The notes: generated by a model from the letters alone, not told the origin. A stretch of DNA of 64,000 nucleotides from Flagellimonas yonaguniensis (GCF_029193885.1 NZ_JARFVB010000005.1:248001-312000), one strand, 5' to 3'; positions 16,646 to 27,300 are shown, counted from the first letter of the stretch. Made by a program: numbers and translations.

Positions 16646-18049
16646 TTATATATGCAACGCCCTGTCTTCGGTAGCGGCCAAGCAGGCTTCCTTAAAGGTT
16701 TCTGAAAATGTGGGGTGTCCGTGGGACATTCTGGCAATATCTTCTGCCGCTGCCCTGAATTCCATCGCCACGACAGCTTCCGTATAACTATCGGCTATGC
16801 GCGGACCTATCATATGCACGCCCAAAATCTCATCGGTTTCCTTGTCTGCAATCACTTTTATAAAGCCGTCAGTGTCCATACTTATCTTGGCCCGTGCATT
16901 GGCCTTAAAGGGAAACGAGCCCGTTTTTATTGCTCTTCCTGCTTCTTTAAGTTCCTCTTCGGTACGTCCTACACCGGCCACTTCGGGCTGTGTATAGACA
17001 ATGTTTGGTATGAGGGAATAATTGATATGCGGCTTTTGTCCCGCAATGCGTTCGGCCGCAAAAACACCTTCTTCACTGGCCTTATGGGCGAGCATCGCCC
17101 CACGGACTACATCTCCAATGGCATAGACCCCTTTTACATTGGTCTCCAGGTTATCATCTACTTTTATTTGTCCTTTTTCGTTGGTTTCCACTCCCACGTT
17201 TTCAAGGCCAAGACCTGATGTAAAAGGTTTTCTCCCAATGGCCATCAGGCAATAGTCTCCTTCCAACTGCATTTCCTTGTCGTCTTTCCTGTTCTGTGCC
17301 GTAAGGGTTACTTTATCATCTGCTGCCAAAGCTTTTGTGACCTTGTGTTCCAGATAGAACTCGATATCTTGTTTTCTTAGGGACCTGTACAATTGATGCC
17401 CTACGGATTTGTCCATTGTATAAATAAGCCCATCAAAATACTCTACGATGGAAACCTTTGAACCTAACCTGGCGAAAACCGAACCTATCTCGACCCCAAT
17501 GACACCACCTCCAACGACCATCAAGTGTTTGGGGATTTCTTTAAGGGCAAGGGCTTCCGTAGAGGAAATAATCCTTTTTTTATCTATTTCTATGTTGGGC
17601 AAGGATGCAGGTTTTGACCCGGTGGCGATGACCATTTTATCGGTTTCTATGGTTTGTGTTTTGTCCTCGCCCTTAATTTCAATGGTGTTTTTGTCCTTGA
17701 TGTTTCCGTGGCCTTCATAAACGGTAACCTTGTTCTTTTTCATCAGGTAGGCTACCCCGTTGATGATTTCCCCCACGACGTCTTGAACCCTTTGGTTCAT
17801 TTTTACAATATCTACATTCGCCTCCTTGACATCAATGCCGAAATCCTCGAATTGGTGTTTGAGCTTGTGGTAATGTTCCGATGCTTCCAGCCAGGCTTTT
17901 GAAGGGATACAGCCCACGTTAAGGCAAGTGCCGCCAAGGGTACTGTACTTTTCGATTATGGCCACTTTAAAGCCCAGTTGTGCAGCACGTATGGCACACA
18001 CGTAGCCACCTGGACCGGAACCAATAATTGTTATATCATATTTTTCCAT
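16646..18049 (-). CDS. lpdA: Dihydrolipoyl dehydrogenase
   Basis: The 467-residue protein has FAD loop GSGPGG, redox disulfide CLNVGC (Cys42 and Cys47), NAD loop VGGGVIGVEIG, and the C-terminal catalytic HGHPTFSETF. All residues of a working E3 enzyme are present. In the island it is not next to 2-oxoacid dehydrogenase genes, so it may instead recycle a lipoyl or thiol partner used in metal handling, a role I infer from context. The C-terminus AATEDRALHI is normal. A terminator-like hairpin separates it from the Fur gene upstream. Confidence 0.9.
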   Translation of the reverse strand: MEKYDITIIGSGPGGYVCAIRAAQLGFKVAIIEKYSTLGGTCLNVGCIPSKAWLEASEHYHKLKHQFEDFGIDVKEANVDIVKMNQRVQDVVGEIINGVAYLMKKNKVTVYEGHGNIKDKNTIEIKGEDKTQTIETDKMVIATGSKPASLPNIEIDKKRIISSTEALALKEIPKHLMVVGGGVIGVEIGSVFARLGSKVSIVEYFDGLIYTMDKSVGHQLYRSLRKQDIEFYLEHKVTKALAADDKVTLTAQNRKDDKEMQLEGDYCLMAIGRKPFTSGLGLENVGVETNEKGQIKVDDNLETNVKGVYAIGDVVRGAMLAHKASEEGVFAAERIAGQKPHINYSLIPNIVYTQPEVAGVGRTEEELKEAGRAIKTGSFPFKANARAKISMDTDGFIKVIADKETDEILGVHMIGPRIADSYTEAVVAMEFRAAAEDIARMSHGHPTFSETFKEACLAATEDRALHI

Positions 18050-18073
18050 AATTGTATTTTTTTGGTTAAATAA

Positions 18074-18134
18074 GGTGGAAGAACCTTGAACTTGACTCTT
18101 GGGCGCAAGGGTTCAAAGTTCTGGAACTCCCACC
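18074..18134 (-). terminator. Long stem-loop between fur and lpdA
   Basis: On the minus strand AGGTGG..AGAACTTTGAAC pairs with GTTCAAGGTTCT..CCACCT around a 13-base loop and is followed by TTATTT. It starts just after the stop codon of the Fur-type gene. The stem has bulges, so it may act as terminator or as an mRNA processing structure. Confidence 0.5.
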
Positions 18135-18136
18135 TG

Positions 18137-18571
18137 TTATTTTTCCTTACATTTCACGCATATCCCTTTTAATACCAAGTTGACATCGTTTATTTTATAA
18201 TCATCTGGCAAACTTTCTTCTGGTATTTTATTTGGCAAACAGATTGTTTTCTTACATTCGGTACAATGAAAGTGCAGATGTAAATCTGAACCATACTTAC
18301 CTTTAACGTTTTCATTAGAAATCGCAAATTTTGCCACTCCGGTTCCATCATTTATCTGATGAATAAGTCCTTTATTCTCAAAAATCTTAAGGTTGCGATA
18401 AAAGGTCGTTCTGTTTGCTGTCTTATTGGTTTCGCTCTTTTCGGCAAAGACCTTTTTTAAATCGGAAAAGGACACGGCACTTTGCTTCCTTCTCAGATAC
18501 CTGTATATCTTGGACCTCATTTGAGTAGGGCGAATACCGTGACTTGACAATATTTTTTCCGTTTTGTTCAT
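18137..18571 (-). CDS. Fur-family metal-dependent regulator
   Basis: This is a 144-residue Fur/Zur type protein: winged helix GIRPTQMRSKIYRYLRR, wing FYRNLKIFENKG, the metal site HLHFHCTECKKTICL, and a second CxxC (GICVKCKEK) near the end. These give the structural zinc and the sensory site. Which metal it senses is not clear; the HFHC site resembles Zur and PerR. It lies just downstream of the P1B-4 ATPase, so control of that pump is likely. Confidence 0.86.
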   Translation of the reverse strand: MNKTEKILSSHGIRPTQMRSKIYRYLRRKQSAVSFSDLKKVFAEKSETNKTANRTTFYRNLKIFENKGLIHQINDGTGVAKFAISNENVKGKYGSDLHLHFHCTECKKTICLPNKIPEESLPDDYKINDVNLVLKGICVKCKEK

Positions 18572-18610
18572 TTTTTAATCTTGATTCAAAGGCAATCTCC
18601 TTTATTGAAT

Positions 18611-20599
18611 TTATTTTTTGTAGGCGAGCAAACGCAATGCATTGACCACCACTACCAACGTAGAGCCCTCGTGAATGGCCACGGCTATCCCTATACTTGC
18701 CCAACTCATAATTGTCGCAGGAATTAAAAGGGCAACAACCCCCAAGCTAACCCATAAGTTTTGCTTGATTATCGCCTTCGCTTTTCTGCTCAAACCGATG
18801 GCAAAAGGCAAGGTTTCCAGTTTGTCTGCCATTAGTGCTATATCTGCGGTTTCTAAAGCCACGTCGCTTCCCGCCGCACCCATTGCAATACCAACGGTAC
18901 TGTTTGCCATAGCAGGGGCGTCATTGACCCCATCACCTATCATTGCCAGTTTATTTTCCTGTTCCGCAAGTTTTTTGATGGCCTCCACTTTTTCTTCGGG
19001 AAGCAGGCTTCCGCGTGCTTCGGTCAACCCAATTTCCTCGGCTACAGCGTCGGCCACTTTCTGGTTGTCTCCGGTAAGCATTATCATTTTCTTGATGCCT
19101 ATTTCCTTTAGTTGGGCAAGGGTCTCCTTGGCTTTTTCCCGTGGGGTGTCCATCAGCCCGAGCATCCCTATAAATTCATCGCCCCTTTTTATTAGCATCG
19201 TGGTCTTTCCTTCCCCTTCAAGAGTTCTTACCTTTTCTGATACATCGCTGGGAACGCCCTTATCAATACCCTCAAAAAGCTCAAGATTGCCTATGTAAAT
19301 GGAATCCCCTTGATAGTTTGCCTTTATGCCCTTGCCTTGTACGGCCTCCAAATCATCGGCATCGGGAATTTTGGCGTCCTTCCCAAGCCGTTCCATTCCG
19401 TCACGTACAACAGCCTTTGCCAGGGGATGGTCGCTCAGTTCCTCAACCGCAATAGCAATTTCCAACAGTTCATTTTTATCTATGTTGCCAAAACTTTCGA
19501 CATCGGTAAGTTTTGGTTTTCCTTCGGTAAGTGTTCCCGTTTTGTCAAAAGCGAGAGCGGTAAGTACCCCTAAGTCTTCCAAGGGGCGACCGCCTTTTAT
19601 CAAAACCCCGCCTCGTGCTGCTCTTGCCACACCACTCAATACAGCAGATGGCGTAGATATAGCCAAGGCACAAGGACTGGCTGCCACAAGTACCGCCAGG
19701 GAACGGTACAGGCTTTCATTCCACGTTTCATCAATGACCAGGAAAGCAGAATTCAATAGTATGACCAATAAGATTACCGATGGCACGTAGTACCGCTCAA
19801 ACTTGTCGGTCAATAATTGTGTGGGCGATTTTTGGTCCTGGGCCTCTTGAACCATAGTGACCAAGCGGTTGAGGGTAGAATCTTTTGCCTCTTTAATCAC
19901 CTTTATTTCGAGGGTGTTGTTGCCATTGATGGTTCCTGAAAAAACACGGTTCTCGTCGGGAATATCGCTTTTTGCTGTATATTCCTTATCGGGATTTTCT
20001 ATTGGTGTTTTGTCCACAGGAACGCTTTCCCCAGTAATGGGTGACTGGTCTATACTACTATTGCCCTTTACAATAACACCATCAGCAGATATTTTACTGT
20101 TTGGGCGTACCACGATGATATCACCTATCTGTAACTCTTCAATACCTACTTCAACAGTATCGCCATCCTTCTTTAATAGTGCGGTTTTAGGCGCTAGGTC
20201 TGTTAACGCTGCAATGGATTTCTTGGCCTTGCCCATCGCATAGTTTTCAAGTGCGTGACCCAGACTGAAAAGGAAGAGCAACAAGGCACCTTCTGCCCAT
20301 TCACCCAAATAGGCGGCTCCTGCAGCTGCGACCAGCATCAGGAAATCGATTTCAAATTCGCCTTTGGACACTTTGGTAATGGCCTCCTTTAGGGTAAAAT
20401 AACCTCCAAAAAAGTAGGCTGCAATATAGAGCCCAAAAGGGATGTTAGCTGAAACCCCTGAATACTTTTCCAACAGGAAACCTGTTATTAGTGTGACCCC
20501 ACTTAAAATTGCAAAATAGAGCTCCGTGTTTTTGCCGAAAATGCCACCGTGGTCGTGATTGTGGCCATCGCCTTTGCTGTGTTTTTCCTTGTCTTTCAT
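18611..20599 (-). CDS. P1B-4-type metal ATPase (Co/Fe/Zn-class exporter)
   Basis: The 662-residue protein has the phosphorylation site DKTGTLTEGK, the HP motif (DHPLAKAV), and the hinge GDGVNDAPAM. Its metal motifs are SPC (AASPCALAIST) in segment 6 and HEGST in the last helix pair (IHEGSTLVVVVN), the signature of the P1B-4 class, which exports Fe(II), Co(II) or Zn(II). The N-terminus is His-rich (HSKGDGHNHDHGG) instead of an HMA domain. It lies between a SpoIIAA-like gene and a Fur regulator. Confidence 0.9.
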   Translation of the reverse strand: MKDKEKHSKGDGHNHDHGGIFGKNTELYFAILSGVTLITGFLLEKYSGVSANIPFGLYIAAYFFGGYFTLKEAITKVSKGEFEIDFLMLVAAAGAAYLGEWAEGALLLFLFSLGHALENYAMGKAKKSIAALTDLAPKTALLKKDGDTVEVGIEELQIGDIIVVRPNSKISADGVIVKGNSSIDQSPITGESVPVDKTPIENPDKEYTAKSDIPDENRVFSGTINGNNTLEIKVIKEAKDSTLNRLVTMVQEAQDQKSPTQLLTDKFERYYVPSVILLVILLNSAFLVIDETWNESLYRSLAVLVAASPCALAISTPSAVLSGVARAARGGVLIKGGRPLEDLGVLTALAFDKTGTLTEGKPKLTDVESFGNIDKNELLEIAIAVEELSDHPLAKAVVRDGMERLGKDAKIPDADDLEAVQGKGIKANYQGDSIYIGNLELFEGIDKGVPSDVSEKVRTLEGEGKTTMLIKRGDEFIGMLGLMDTPREKAKETLAQLKEIGIKKMIMLTGDNQKVADAVAEEIGLTEARGSLLPEEKVEAIKKLAEQENKLAMIGDGVNDAPAMANSTVGIAMGAAGSDVALETADIALMADKLETLPFAIGLSRKAKAIIKQNLWVSLGVVALLIPATIMSWASIGIAVAIHEGSTLVVVVNALRLLAYKK

Positions 20600-20625
20600 A
20601 TTATTAATGGTTTTGTTATCGTTAA

Positions 20626-20982
20626 TTAAGATTTAATCCACTTTTGGGCTTGTGATTTCTCGGAAATATCAAAAAATTTAACTTCAGACTTTATGAAAAA
20701 ATCAGTTGCCTTCGCGGCCCATTCCTGCCATTTTTTGTTGCCCACAAAGGCCATCTTGCCATAATCTCCCAAGTGAGCCGAATCAATCTTTAGGTCTTCC
20801 CAAAAGCCTTTAAGGGTATAGCCTTCAAAATCTTTCATTTCAAAATAGAAATCCACTCTATGCCCTTTTTCTATGATGTTGTGGATAAGCGGATGCATCT
20901 TTTCCATATCCTTTTCTGTAAGTCTTCCACTGATTTTAGCGGCAATTAGGTGTTCCTGTTCCAAGTTTATTATCTGTACCAT
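20626..20982 (-). CDS. SpoIIAA-like (STAS-type) protein
   Basis: The 118 residues fit the SpoIIAA-like family with alternating strands and helices: HLIAAKISGRLTEKDMEKM, RVDFYFEMKDFEGY, MAFVGNKKWQEW and EVKFFDISEKSQAQKWI. Such proteins occur in many bacteria near transporters and bind small molecules or membranes; their job is not firmly known. It directly precedes the ATPase gene. A second family member lies at 21860, on the other side of the AlbA_2 gene. Confidence 0.78.
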   Translation of the reverse strand: MVQIINLEQEHLIAAKISGRLTEKDMEKMHPLIHNIIEKGHRVDFYFEMKDFEGYTLKGFWEDLKIDSAHLGDYGKMAFVGNKKWQEWAAKATDFFIKSEVKFFDISEKSQAQKWIKS

Positions 20983-21074
20983 ATTTGTATATTTTTTTAA
21001 ATCAATCTAATTAAAACAATTGTGCAACGGAAGTGCAAATAATCCTTCCTGCATGGCCCAATAACCTCCCGTTT

Positions 21075-21845
21075 TTAGTTGTACTGTGCCTTTTCCTTAC
21101 CTATATACACCAGGGCTTCGGGCAAATCGAGTTCGCGTGTGGCATTGCCCGTGCGTATATAAAACCGTGACCGTCCCTCAAGGGTCACATATACCGGCAT
21201 TTGGGCTGGTAAAATCTCGATACAGCACACTTGCTTTAGACCAAACCCAAAAAATGCTACGTTCACTAGCGTACAAAGATGGGTTCCCAGTTTTAGAGCG
21301 ATCAATTGCATCAAATACTGCTCAAAGCCATCGCTGTCCGGCTTTTTAAGCGTATCGAAATCCTGTTGCAGGCCCAGAATGGTTCCCCCGTCATCAACAC
21401 CTATGAGCAACTTGCCCCCCTCGGTATTCATAAACCCGGCAATGGTTTTTGATATGATAAACTCAAGTTGTTTGTTGACCTTGCCCTGCTGCACGTCCCA
21501 TCGCAAGCTTGACTTGAATTCCACCCGGCTGCTCTCTCCCTTGTTTATGAGTTCGAGAACGGTTTGCCTGTCCATCCGTTGCCTGTTCAGTTGAAAAATC
21601 TTTTTTCTGAGGAAGAACATCAGGGCAAGGCTGCTTCCCATTGTCCCGAACAACAGGTTTCCAAGAATTTGGTCAACATCGGCAACGTTCCATGCGGTTT
21701 TGAAGGCCTCGCCAAAATAGCTTGGCCAGTGACCGGAATCGCCCGACCGGTCAAAGAGAAAAAGGGATAGGCCCAAGGGTTGCAGTATAAAGACCCCAAA
21801 GGCAAAACCTGCCAAAAGCCATATCCCTATTTTACCTCTTTGCAT
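21075..21845 (-). CDS. Membrane-anchored AlbA_2 (Schlafen-type) domain protein
   Basis: Two membrane segments (about residues 8-28 and 59-80) are followed by a basic linker and then an AlbA_2 domain: SSRVEFKSSLRWD, NTEGGKLLIGVDDGGTILGL and SRFYIRTGNATREL. AlbA_2 domains bind nucleic acid or nucleotides in regulators and in some nucleases. Being tied to the membrane is unusual. It sits between two SpoIIAA-like genes, so the three may act together, which is only inference. Confidence 0.72.
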   Translation of the reverse strand: MQRGKIGIWLLAGFAFGVFILQPLGLSLFLFDRSGDSGHWPSYFGEAFKTAWNVADVDQILGNLLFGTMGSSLALMFFLRKKIFQLNRQRMDRQTVLELINKGESSRVEFKSSLRWDVQQGKVNKQLEFIISKTIAGFMNTEGGKLLIGVDDGGTILGLQQDFDTLKKPDSDGFEQYLMQLIALKLGTHLCTLVNVAFFGFGLKQVCCIEILPAQMPVYVTLEGRSRFYIRTGNATRELDLPEALVYIGKEKAQYN

Positions 21846-21859
21846 CGATAGGGGTGTTA

Positions 21860-22210
21860 TTATCGTTCGAGCCAGTTGTTGGCCATATCTCCATCTTCCG
21901 GCCCGAAAAATTTTATATGAGCCTCGCTAAATGGCAATAACGATTCGGTAAACCGTTCTTGCCATATTTTATCGCCTACCAAGGCTATTTTCTTAAACCG
22001 TGCCTCTTCGGAAAATGAAAAATCTAACCTCTCAACGCTACTTTTCCATACCCTTTTTTCGGGAAGGCCCATTTCCATATACCAAGCGGCTTGTTCATTT
22101 TCTTTTAAATGTTCGTTAAGAGCTTTGATCAGGGTTGCCCTATCATCGGTATCCAGCTCTTTATCTGCGATGGTATATATGATTCGGTCTTTTTTATAGA
22201 TTGCTATCAT
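21860..22210 (-). CDS. SpoIIAA-like protein, second copy
   Basis: The 116-residue product shares the family layout with the gene at 20626: IIYTIADKELDTDDRATLIK, AWYMEMGL, KIALVGDKIWQERFTE and IKFFGPEDGDMANNWLER. The shared end pattern (VGxKxWQE then KFF) shows an ancient duplication. It is in the same leftward operon, followed after 14 bases by the AlbA_2 gene. Confidence 0.74.
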   Translation of the reverse strand: MIAIYKKDRIIYTIADKELDTDDRATLIKALNEHLKENEQAAWYMEMGLPEKRVWKSSVERLDFSFSEEARFKKIALVGDKIWQERFTESLLPFSEAHIKFFGPEDGDMANNWLER

Positions 22211-22243
22211 CGTTGTATTCTTTTAATGTTCCGCGCCTGAAGG

Positions 22244-22666
22244 CTAATCCAAATTGTCACTGCATTTATTGCATATACCCTTTACGACCAGATTGATATC
22301 CTCTGCCATATATCCTTGGGGCAGATTGACCTGTGGAATTTTACGGTCGGTCAAACAAACGGTCTCGTTGCACCGGGTGCAATGAAAATGCAGGTGCAGG
22401 TCGTTGCCCACCTCACATTCACAATTCTCTTCGCAAAGGGCGTATTTTATAACTCCTGTACCATCCTCAATTTGGTGTACGATGGCGTTTTCTTCAAAGG
22501 TTTTCATCGTCCGGAAAAGGGTGCTCCGTTCCGATTTCTCGAAAAAATTCTCCAGCTCTCCCAAACTGATGGCTACCTCGCTTTCCAGCAGCTTTTTATA
22601 GGTTAACAGTCGCATCGGCGTGGGCCGTATTCCCTTGCTCTCCAGTTTTTTGACAATTCTTTCCAT
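22244..22666 (-). CDS. Fur-family regulator, second copy
   Basis: The 140-residue protein has the same layout as the Fur protein at 18137: RPTPMRLLTYKKLLES, STLFRTMKTFEENAIVHQ, the metal site HLHFHCTRCNETVCL, and a second CxxC (GICNKCSDN). One acidic cysteine cluster (CEENCECE) at residues 78-84 is extra, so its metal choice may differ. Two Fur paralogues in one island suggest two separate signals. It lies between the PII-like gene and the SpoIIAA-like gene. Confidence 0.85.
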   Translation of the reverse strand: MERIVKKLESKGIRPTPMRLLTYKKLLESEVAISLGELENFFEKSERSTLFRTMKTFEENAIVHQIEDGTGVIKYALCEENCECEVGNDLHLHFHCTRCNETVCLTDRKIPQVNLPQGYMAEDINLVVKGICNKCSDNLD

Positions 22667-22677
22667 TTTAAAAGGGG

Positions 22678-23016
22678 TTAAAGGTCATAGCGTTTTAAGG
22701 ATTCGCCTGTTTTGATCTGGAAGGCATCCTCAATATTAGATAGATAAATAATCCCATCGCCCGGGTCGGGCGTTTTTCCGTTTTCCGTAATAATTTCGAT
22801 TGCCATTTGTGCTTCCTCATTTTGGCACACCAGCTCCACTTTTACCACCGGGCTATCGGATACGTGAAAATCCAATGAGGGTTTCGCGCCTTTTGCCTTG
22901 AACGCCCCGGTACCCTCCGCTTGTGAAAGCGTCATACTTTTAAAACCATTGTCGCTAAGGGCTTCGATGACCCTTTGGATGCGGTTTGGTTTTACAAATG
23001 CTTTTATTTCTTTCAT
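22678..23016 (-). CDS. PII-like regulatory protein, metal-efflux-associated
   Basis: The 112-residue product has the PII-type start MKEIKAFVKPNRIQRVIEAL and the C-terminal GDGIIYLSNIEDAFQIKTGE (given in pieces) of the nitrogen regulator fold. The T-loop Tyr and the ATP loop residues of true GlnB are not conserved (AFKAKGAKPSLDF). PII-like proteins next to CusA/CzcA pumps are a known set in Bacteroidetes. A sensor of nucleotide or metal state for the pump is likely, but direct evidence is missing. It lies in the operon with czcB. Confidence 0.78.
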   Translation of the reverse strand: MKEIKAFVKPNRIQRVIEALSDNGFKSMTLSQAEGTGAFKAKGAKPSLDFHVSDSPVVKVELVCQNEEAQMAIEIITENGKTPDPGDGIIYLSNIEDAFQIKTGESLKRYDL

Positions 23017-23130
23017 TATGATACTATTTAGATTTTTAATCGATTGTGAACCGGGCCTGCTTTCTGATTTTCAACTAACTAATTAAGACGATAACAAACC
23101 CGGAATCAAAACCTTTATCTATATTGTTGT

Positions 23131-24375
23131 TTAATGTCCGTGCTCCAGTTCGCCCTTGACCATTTCCGAAGAAAGGGTGTAGGCCCCGTTTGTTACTATT
23201 TTGACATTTTCGGGCGTTCCTGCAGGCAGGTTTACTTCTACAAAACCCAAGTCGTTGACCCCTGTACTCACGGGAATGCGTTTATATTTCATTTTATTTT
23301 CTTCTGGTGCCCCATCCTCATCCACGATAAAAACATAGGACTGTTCGCCTTCTTTGACAATGGCTTCCTCGGGTACTGCAAAGCCCGATTTCTCTCCCTG
23401 CACGATTCTTCCTTCTGCATACATTCCTGGTAAGAGGTCGCCATTTTTGTTATCGATATCCGCGTGGACGTGCAGGGCTTTTGGATCTTCCTCAAAGGTT
23501 TTACCTATCGAGTGCACTTCTGCAGTTAACAGTTCATCCGGTTTCGAGGCAACGGTAAAATGGATTTTTTGACCTACCTGAACCTTTGGGATATCCTTTT
23601 CATACACTTTAAGGTCCAAATGGAGTTCTGAATTATCGCTAACCGTAAACATTTTTGATTGTGGGGCCACATAATCCCCCAGGCTTACCATTACTTCATC
23701 CACAAAACCGGATATAGGTGTCGATATGGGTATGGCCGAGTAGATCTGTCCTTCTTCCACCTTGGAAGGATCGATACCGAGCAAGCGCAATTTTGATTTT
23801 AGGCCGTTGACACTTGAGGTAGTGGAACGGAACTTTGACTGTGCCATCTGAAATTCCTTCCCGGAAGAAACGCCTTTGTCGTACAAGGTCTGCTTTCGCT
23901 CAAAATCCTGTTTAAGGAAAACGAGTTCATCGTTTTTTTCTTGGTACTCCTGTTGCATACTGATAATATCGGGATGTTCCAAATAGGCCAAAACCTCTCC
24001 TTTTCGCACTTCATCTCCTTCGATTACTTTGATGGAACGTACATTTCCGCCTACGAAAGGACTAATATTGGCCCTGTCCTGAGGATATAGCTCAAGCCTT
24101 CCGGTTACCTTGATATTGTTACCGAGGTTTCTTTTTTCCAAGGTTCTGGTCTCCAGGTCAATGGTCTCTATTTGTTGTGTAGAAAGTACTACAACACCTT
24201 CTTCTCCTTCTTCCCCGTGGCCGCCTTCCTCTTCGCCGTGGGCTTCTTCCCCACCTGCTTCGGTTTTTGATACACCTTCAGCTTCATTATGCCCAAGTTC
24301 AGATTTTGGGGCATCGTTACAACTCATGAACATAAGTGTAAATAATACGGTGCTTATTAAGATTATATTCTTCAT
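23131..24375 (-). CDS. czcB: RND periplasmic adaptor (CzcB-like) lipoprotein
   Basis: I start at the Met of MKNIILIS, since the longer frame runs into the pump gene. The lipobox FMSCND gives the lipid Cys. After an acidic, His-rich stretch (EEAHGEEEGGHGEEGEEG) come the barrel-sandwich domain with EGDEVRKGEVLAYLEHPDI, a helical hairpin with KDLVFLKQDF-type repeats, and a beta-barrel domain. The adaptor bridges the inner-membrane pump and outer-membrane channel. The His-rich part may bind metal before export. Confidence 0.88.
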   Translation of the reverse strand: MKNIILISTVLFTLMFMSCNDAPKSELGHNEAEGVSKTEAGGEEAHGEEEGGHGEEGEEGVVVLSTQQIETIDLETRTLEKRNLGNNIKVTGRLELYPQDRANISPFVGGNVRSIKVIEGDEVRKGEVLAYLEHPDIISMQQEYQEKNDELVFLKQDFERKQTLYDKGVSSGKEFQMAQSKFRSTTSSVNGLKSKLRLLGIDPSKVEEGQIYSAIPISTPISGFVDEVMVSLGDYVAPQSKMFTVSDNSELHLDLKVYEKDIPKVQVGQKIHFTVASKPDELLTAEVHSIGKTFEEDPKALHVHADIDNKNGDLLPGMYAEGRIVQGEKSGFAVPEEAIVKEGEQSYVFIVDEDGAPEENKMKYKRIPVSTGVNDLGFVEVNLPAGTPENVKIVTNGAYTLSSEMVKGELEHGH

Positions 24376-24391
24376 TTTTCCTTTTTTAAGA

Positions 24392-27300
24392 TTATAGATT
24401 GCCCAATTGATATTGCAGCTCAATGGCCTGCTGGTTATACTGATTTATAAATTGTAGATGGTTTTGTTTGATTCTTATGGCACTGTTCAGGATCGTGATA
24501 TAGTTCACATAATCGATTTCCCCTTCCCTTGAGGCCAGTTCCGCCGTTGCTATCTGTTCTTCCGCCAAGAGCAAAGCCCCTTCTTGATAATAATCAAGCG
24601 TCTTTTGGGTCTTCTCCAAGGATTTTAAAAGTTGGGAAACCCTACTTTCGGTTATGGCCTTCTGTTCCAGATACTGATTTTCGGCTACCATTGCGTCTGC
24701 TTTGGCGGCTTTGACCCTGGATTTTTGAGGGAAGAACCAGAGCGGAATGCTGATACCCGCCTGATAGGTGTTGAACCCTGATACATCGTCTACGATCTGC
24801 CTTCCGTACGTGAGGTTGAACTGGGGCAGGAACTGTGATCTTTCCACGCCCACGTTTGCTTTGCTCACTTTGGCATTTTGCAGTGAATATTGCAATATTG
24901 GGTTGTCGGCCACTGATGTGGAATCCAAAACGGCCCGATAATTTAGCGGTGTATAGGATCGGCCCACCGTTTCGATGTCTTGGTTTATACCCAAATATTG
25001 CTTTAGCGCGCGCTTTGCAATCTCGATATCGTCATAGGCCTGTTGTCTGAGCACCTGTATCTGTTGATACTCCGAGGACGCCGCAATAAACTCCAGTTTT
25101 CCGGTTTCACCCGTATCGTAACGTAGTTCCGCGGCCGTCCTGAAATTGGCGTAAACACTGTCCAACTGTTCCGCGAAGCGCAATTGTGCCTTGTTATAAT
25201 TGATACGGTCATAGGCCTGCATCACGTTACGGATCAACTGTTGCTCGTTGAGGGCATAGAACTTTTCGCCGAGCTGAACACGCTCTTTATAGAACTTGGA
25301 TTTTGAAAACCCAGAGAGCAAATCAACATTTTGCTGCTGCACCCCGATCGTGGTCTGTACCCCGGGCAGGTCATTGCCATATTCTTCCTTGCCCGTAAAG
25401 ATTTGGGTATTACCCAGATCGAAACTTGTTCCTTTCATCGCCTGCTCGCGCTCGATAAAAGCCTGGCTTTCCTTAAGCGATGGATAATTCTGTTTTGCTA
25501 GGGAAATAGCCTCCTCCAATGTTACGGTCTGGGCGATTCCACTTTCCTGTGCATTTACTGTATTGGAAGTGAAAAATCCTCCCAAGCACAATAGCACCAC
25601 CAGAACTGTTGTGCTTTTGTTGATATAGCTTGGATCATCTCCTTTACCGTTACGCTCTTTGCGGGCTTCCAGCCAATAATATAATACCGGAAGGACAACA
25701 AGCGTTAAAAACGTTGCCGTAAGCAATCCGCCAATAACGACGGTTGCCAATGGTCGCTGCACTTCAGCACCTCCCGAGGTAGAAATCGCCATTGGTATAA
25801 AGCCCATAATAGCTGCCGTTGCCGTCAACAAAATTGGGCGCAAGCGCTCGTGAGTTGCCTCGTATATGCGTTTTTTTAAGTCTGTCATTCCACTTTCCTT
25901 TAATTCATTGAATTTGTTGATCAGTACCAATCCGTTCAATACCGCCACTCCAAAGAGCACGATAAAACCGACACCTGCAGAAATACTAAAAGGCATTCCC
26001 CTTATCCAAAGGGCAAATACACCACCAATAGCTGCCAGCGGTACTGCCATATAAATCATAAGTGATTGCGAGAACGAACTCAGCGCAAAGTAGAGCAATA
26101 TGAATATTAGGAAGAGTGCAATGGGCACTACGATCATCAATCGGTCGGTCGCACGTTGCAGGTTTTCGAACGAACCGCCATAGGTCACAAAATAACCAGG
26201 TGGCAATTTTACTTGTGCTTCCAGTTTTTGCTGTATTTCCTCGACCATTGATTTTACATCGCGCCCACGAACATTTACCCCTACCGAAATACGACGCGAG
26301 GTATTGTCCCTTGAAATTTGCATCGGGCCAGGTTTGTAACTGATTTCCGCCACTTCTTTTAAGGGTACTTGGTTGCCGCTGGGCAGGTCTATATACAGAT
26401 TTTTAAGGTTGTTGATATCCTGTCTAAATTCCTTTGCCAAACGAATGACCACATCGAACCGTTTTTCGCCTTCAAAGATTACACTTGCCTGCTCTCCAGC
26501 AAATGAAGCACTCACATAATCATTCAGCTTATTAACCGTTATACCGTATTGTGCCATTTTCGCGCGATTGTATTCCACTGTCATTTGTGGTAAACCGCTC
26601 GTGGCCTCCACATTGAGGTCCGCTGCGCCGGGAACGGTTCTGATGACGGCGGCGATTTCTTGCACCTTGTCAGCTAACACATCCAAATCTTCTCCGTACA
26701 ATTTTATAGCCACGTCCTCCCGAACACCTGTAAGCAGTTCATTAAAACGAAGTTCAACAGGTTGCGTAAATACGAAATTTACACCGGGTACTACTGAAAT
26801 TTTTTCCTGTATTTTTTCTATGAGTTCTTCCTTGCTATCTGCTGAAGTCCATTTACTTTTATCTTTTTCAAGAATGATGTAACTATCGGCTATGTCCATA
26901 GGCATTGGGTCCGTAGGGATTTCGGCCACGCCAATCCTTGAAACTACTGTTTTTACTTCTGGAAATTCATTGATTAAATTTTGAAGTTTTTTTGAAGCCT
27001 CAATGGATTCTGTAAGACTGCTCCCCGGTTTTATCAAGGCCTGAAACGCAATATCGCCCTCATCAAATTTTGGGATAAATTCGCCACCCATATTGCTGAA
27101 AATAAATCCTGCAATCAACAACAACCCGACCGCAACAATAACGACACCAGCCCTAAACCGAAGCGCGAAATTGAGAAACGGTACATACGCCTTGTTTAAA
27201 CCGGACATTATTTTATCACTGAACCTATCAATCTTGTTTTCAAATTTGGCAAACCAACTGTTCTGATTTTTAGCAGGTTTAAGGAACATTGACGAAATCA

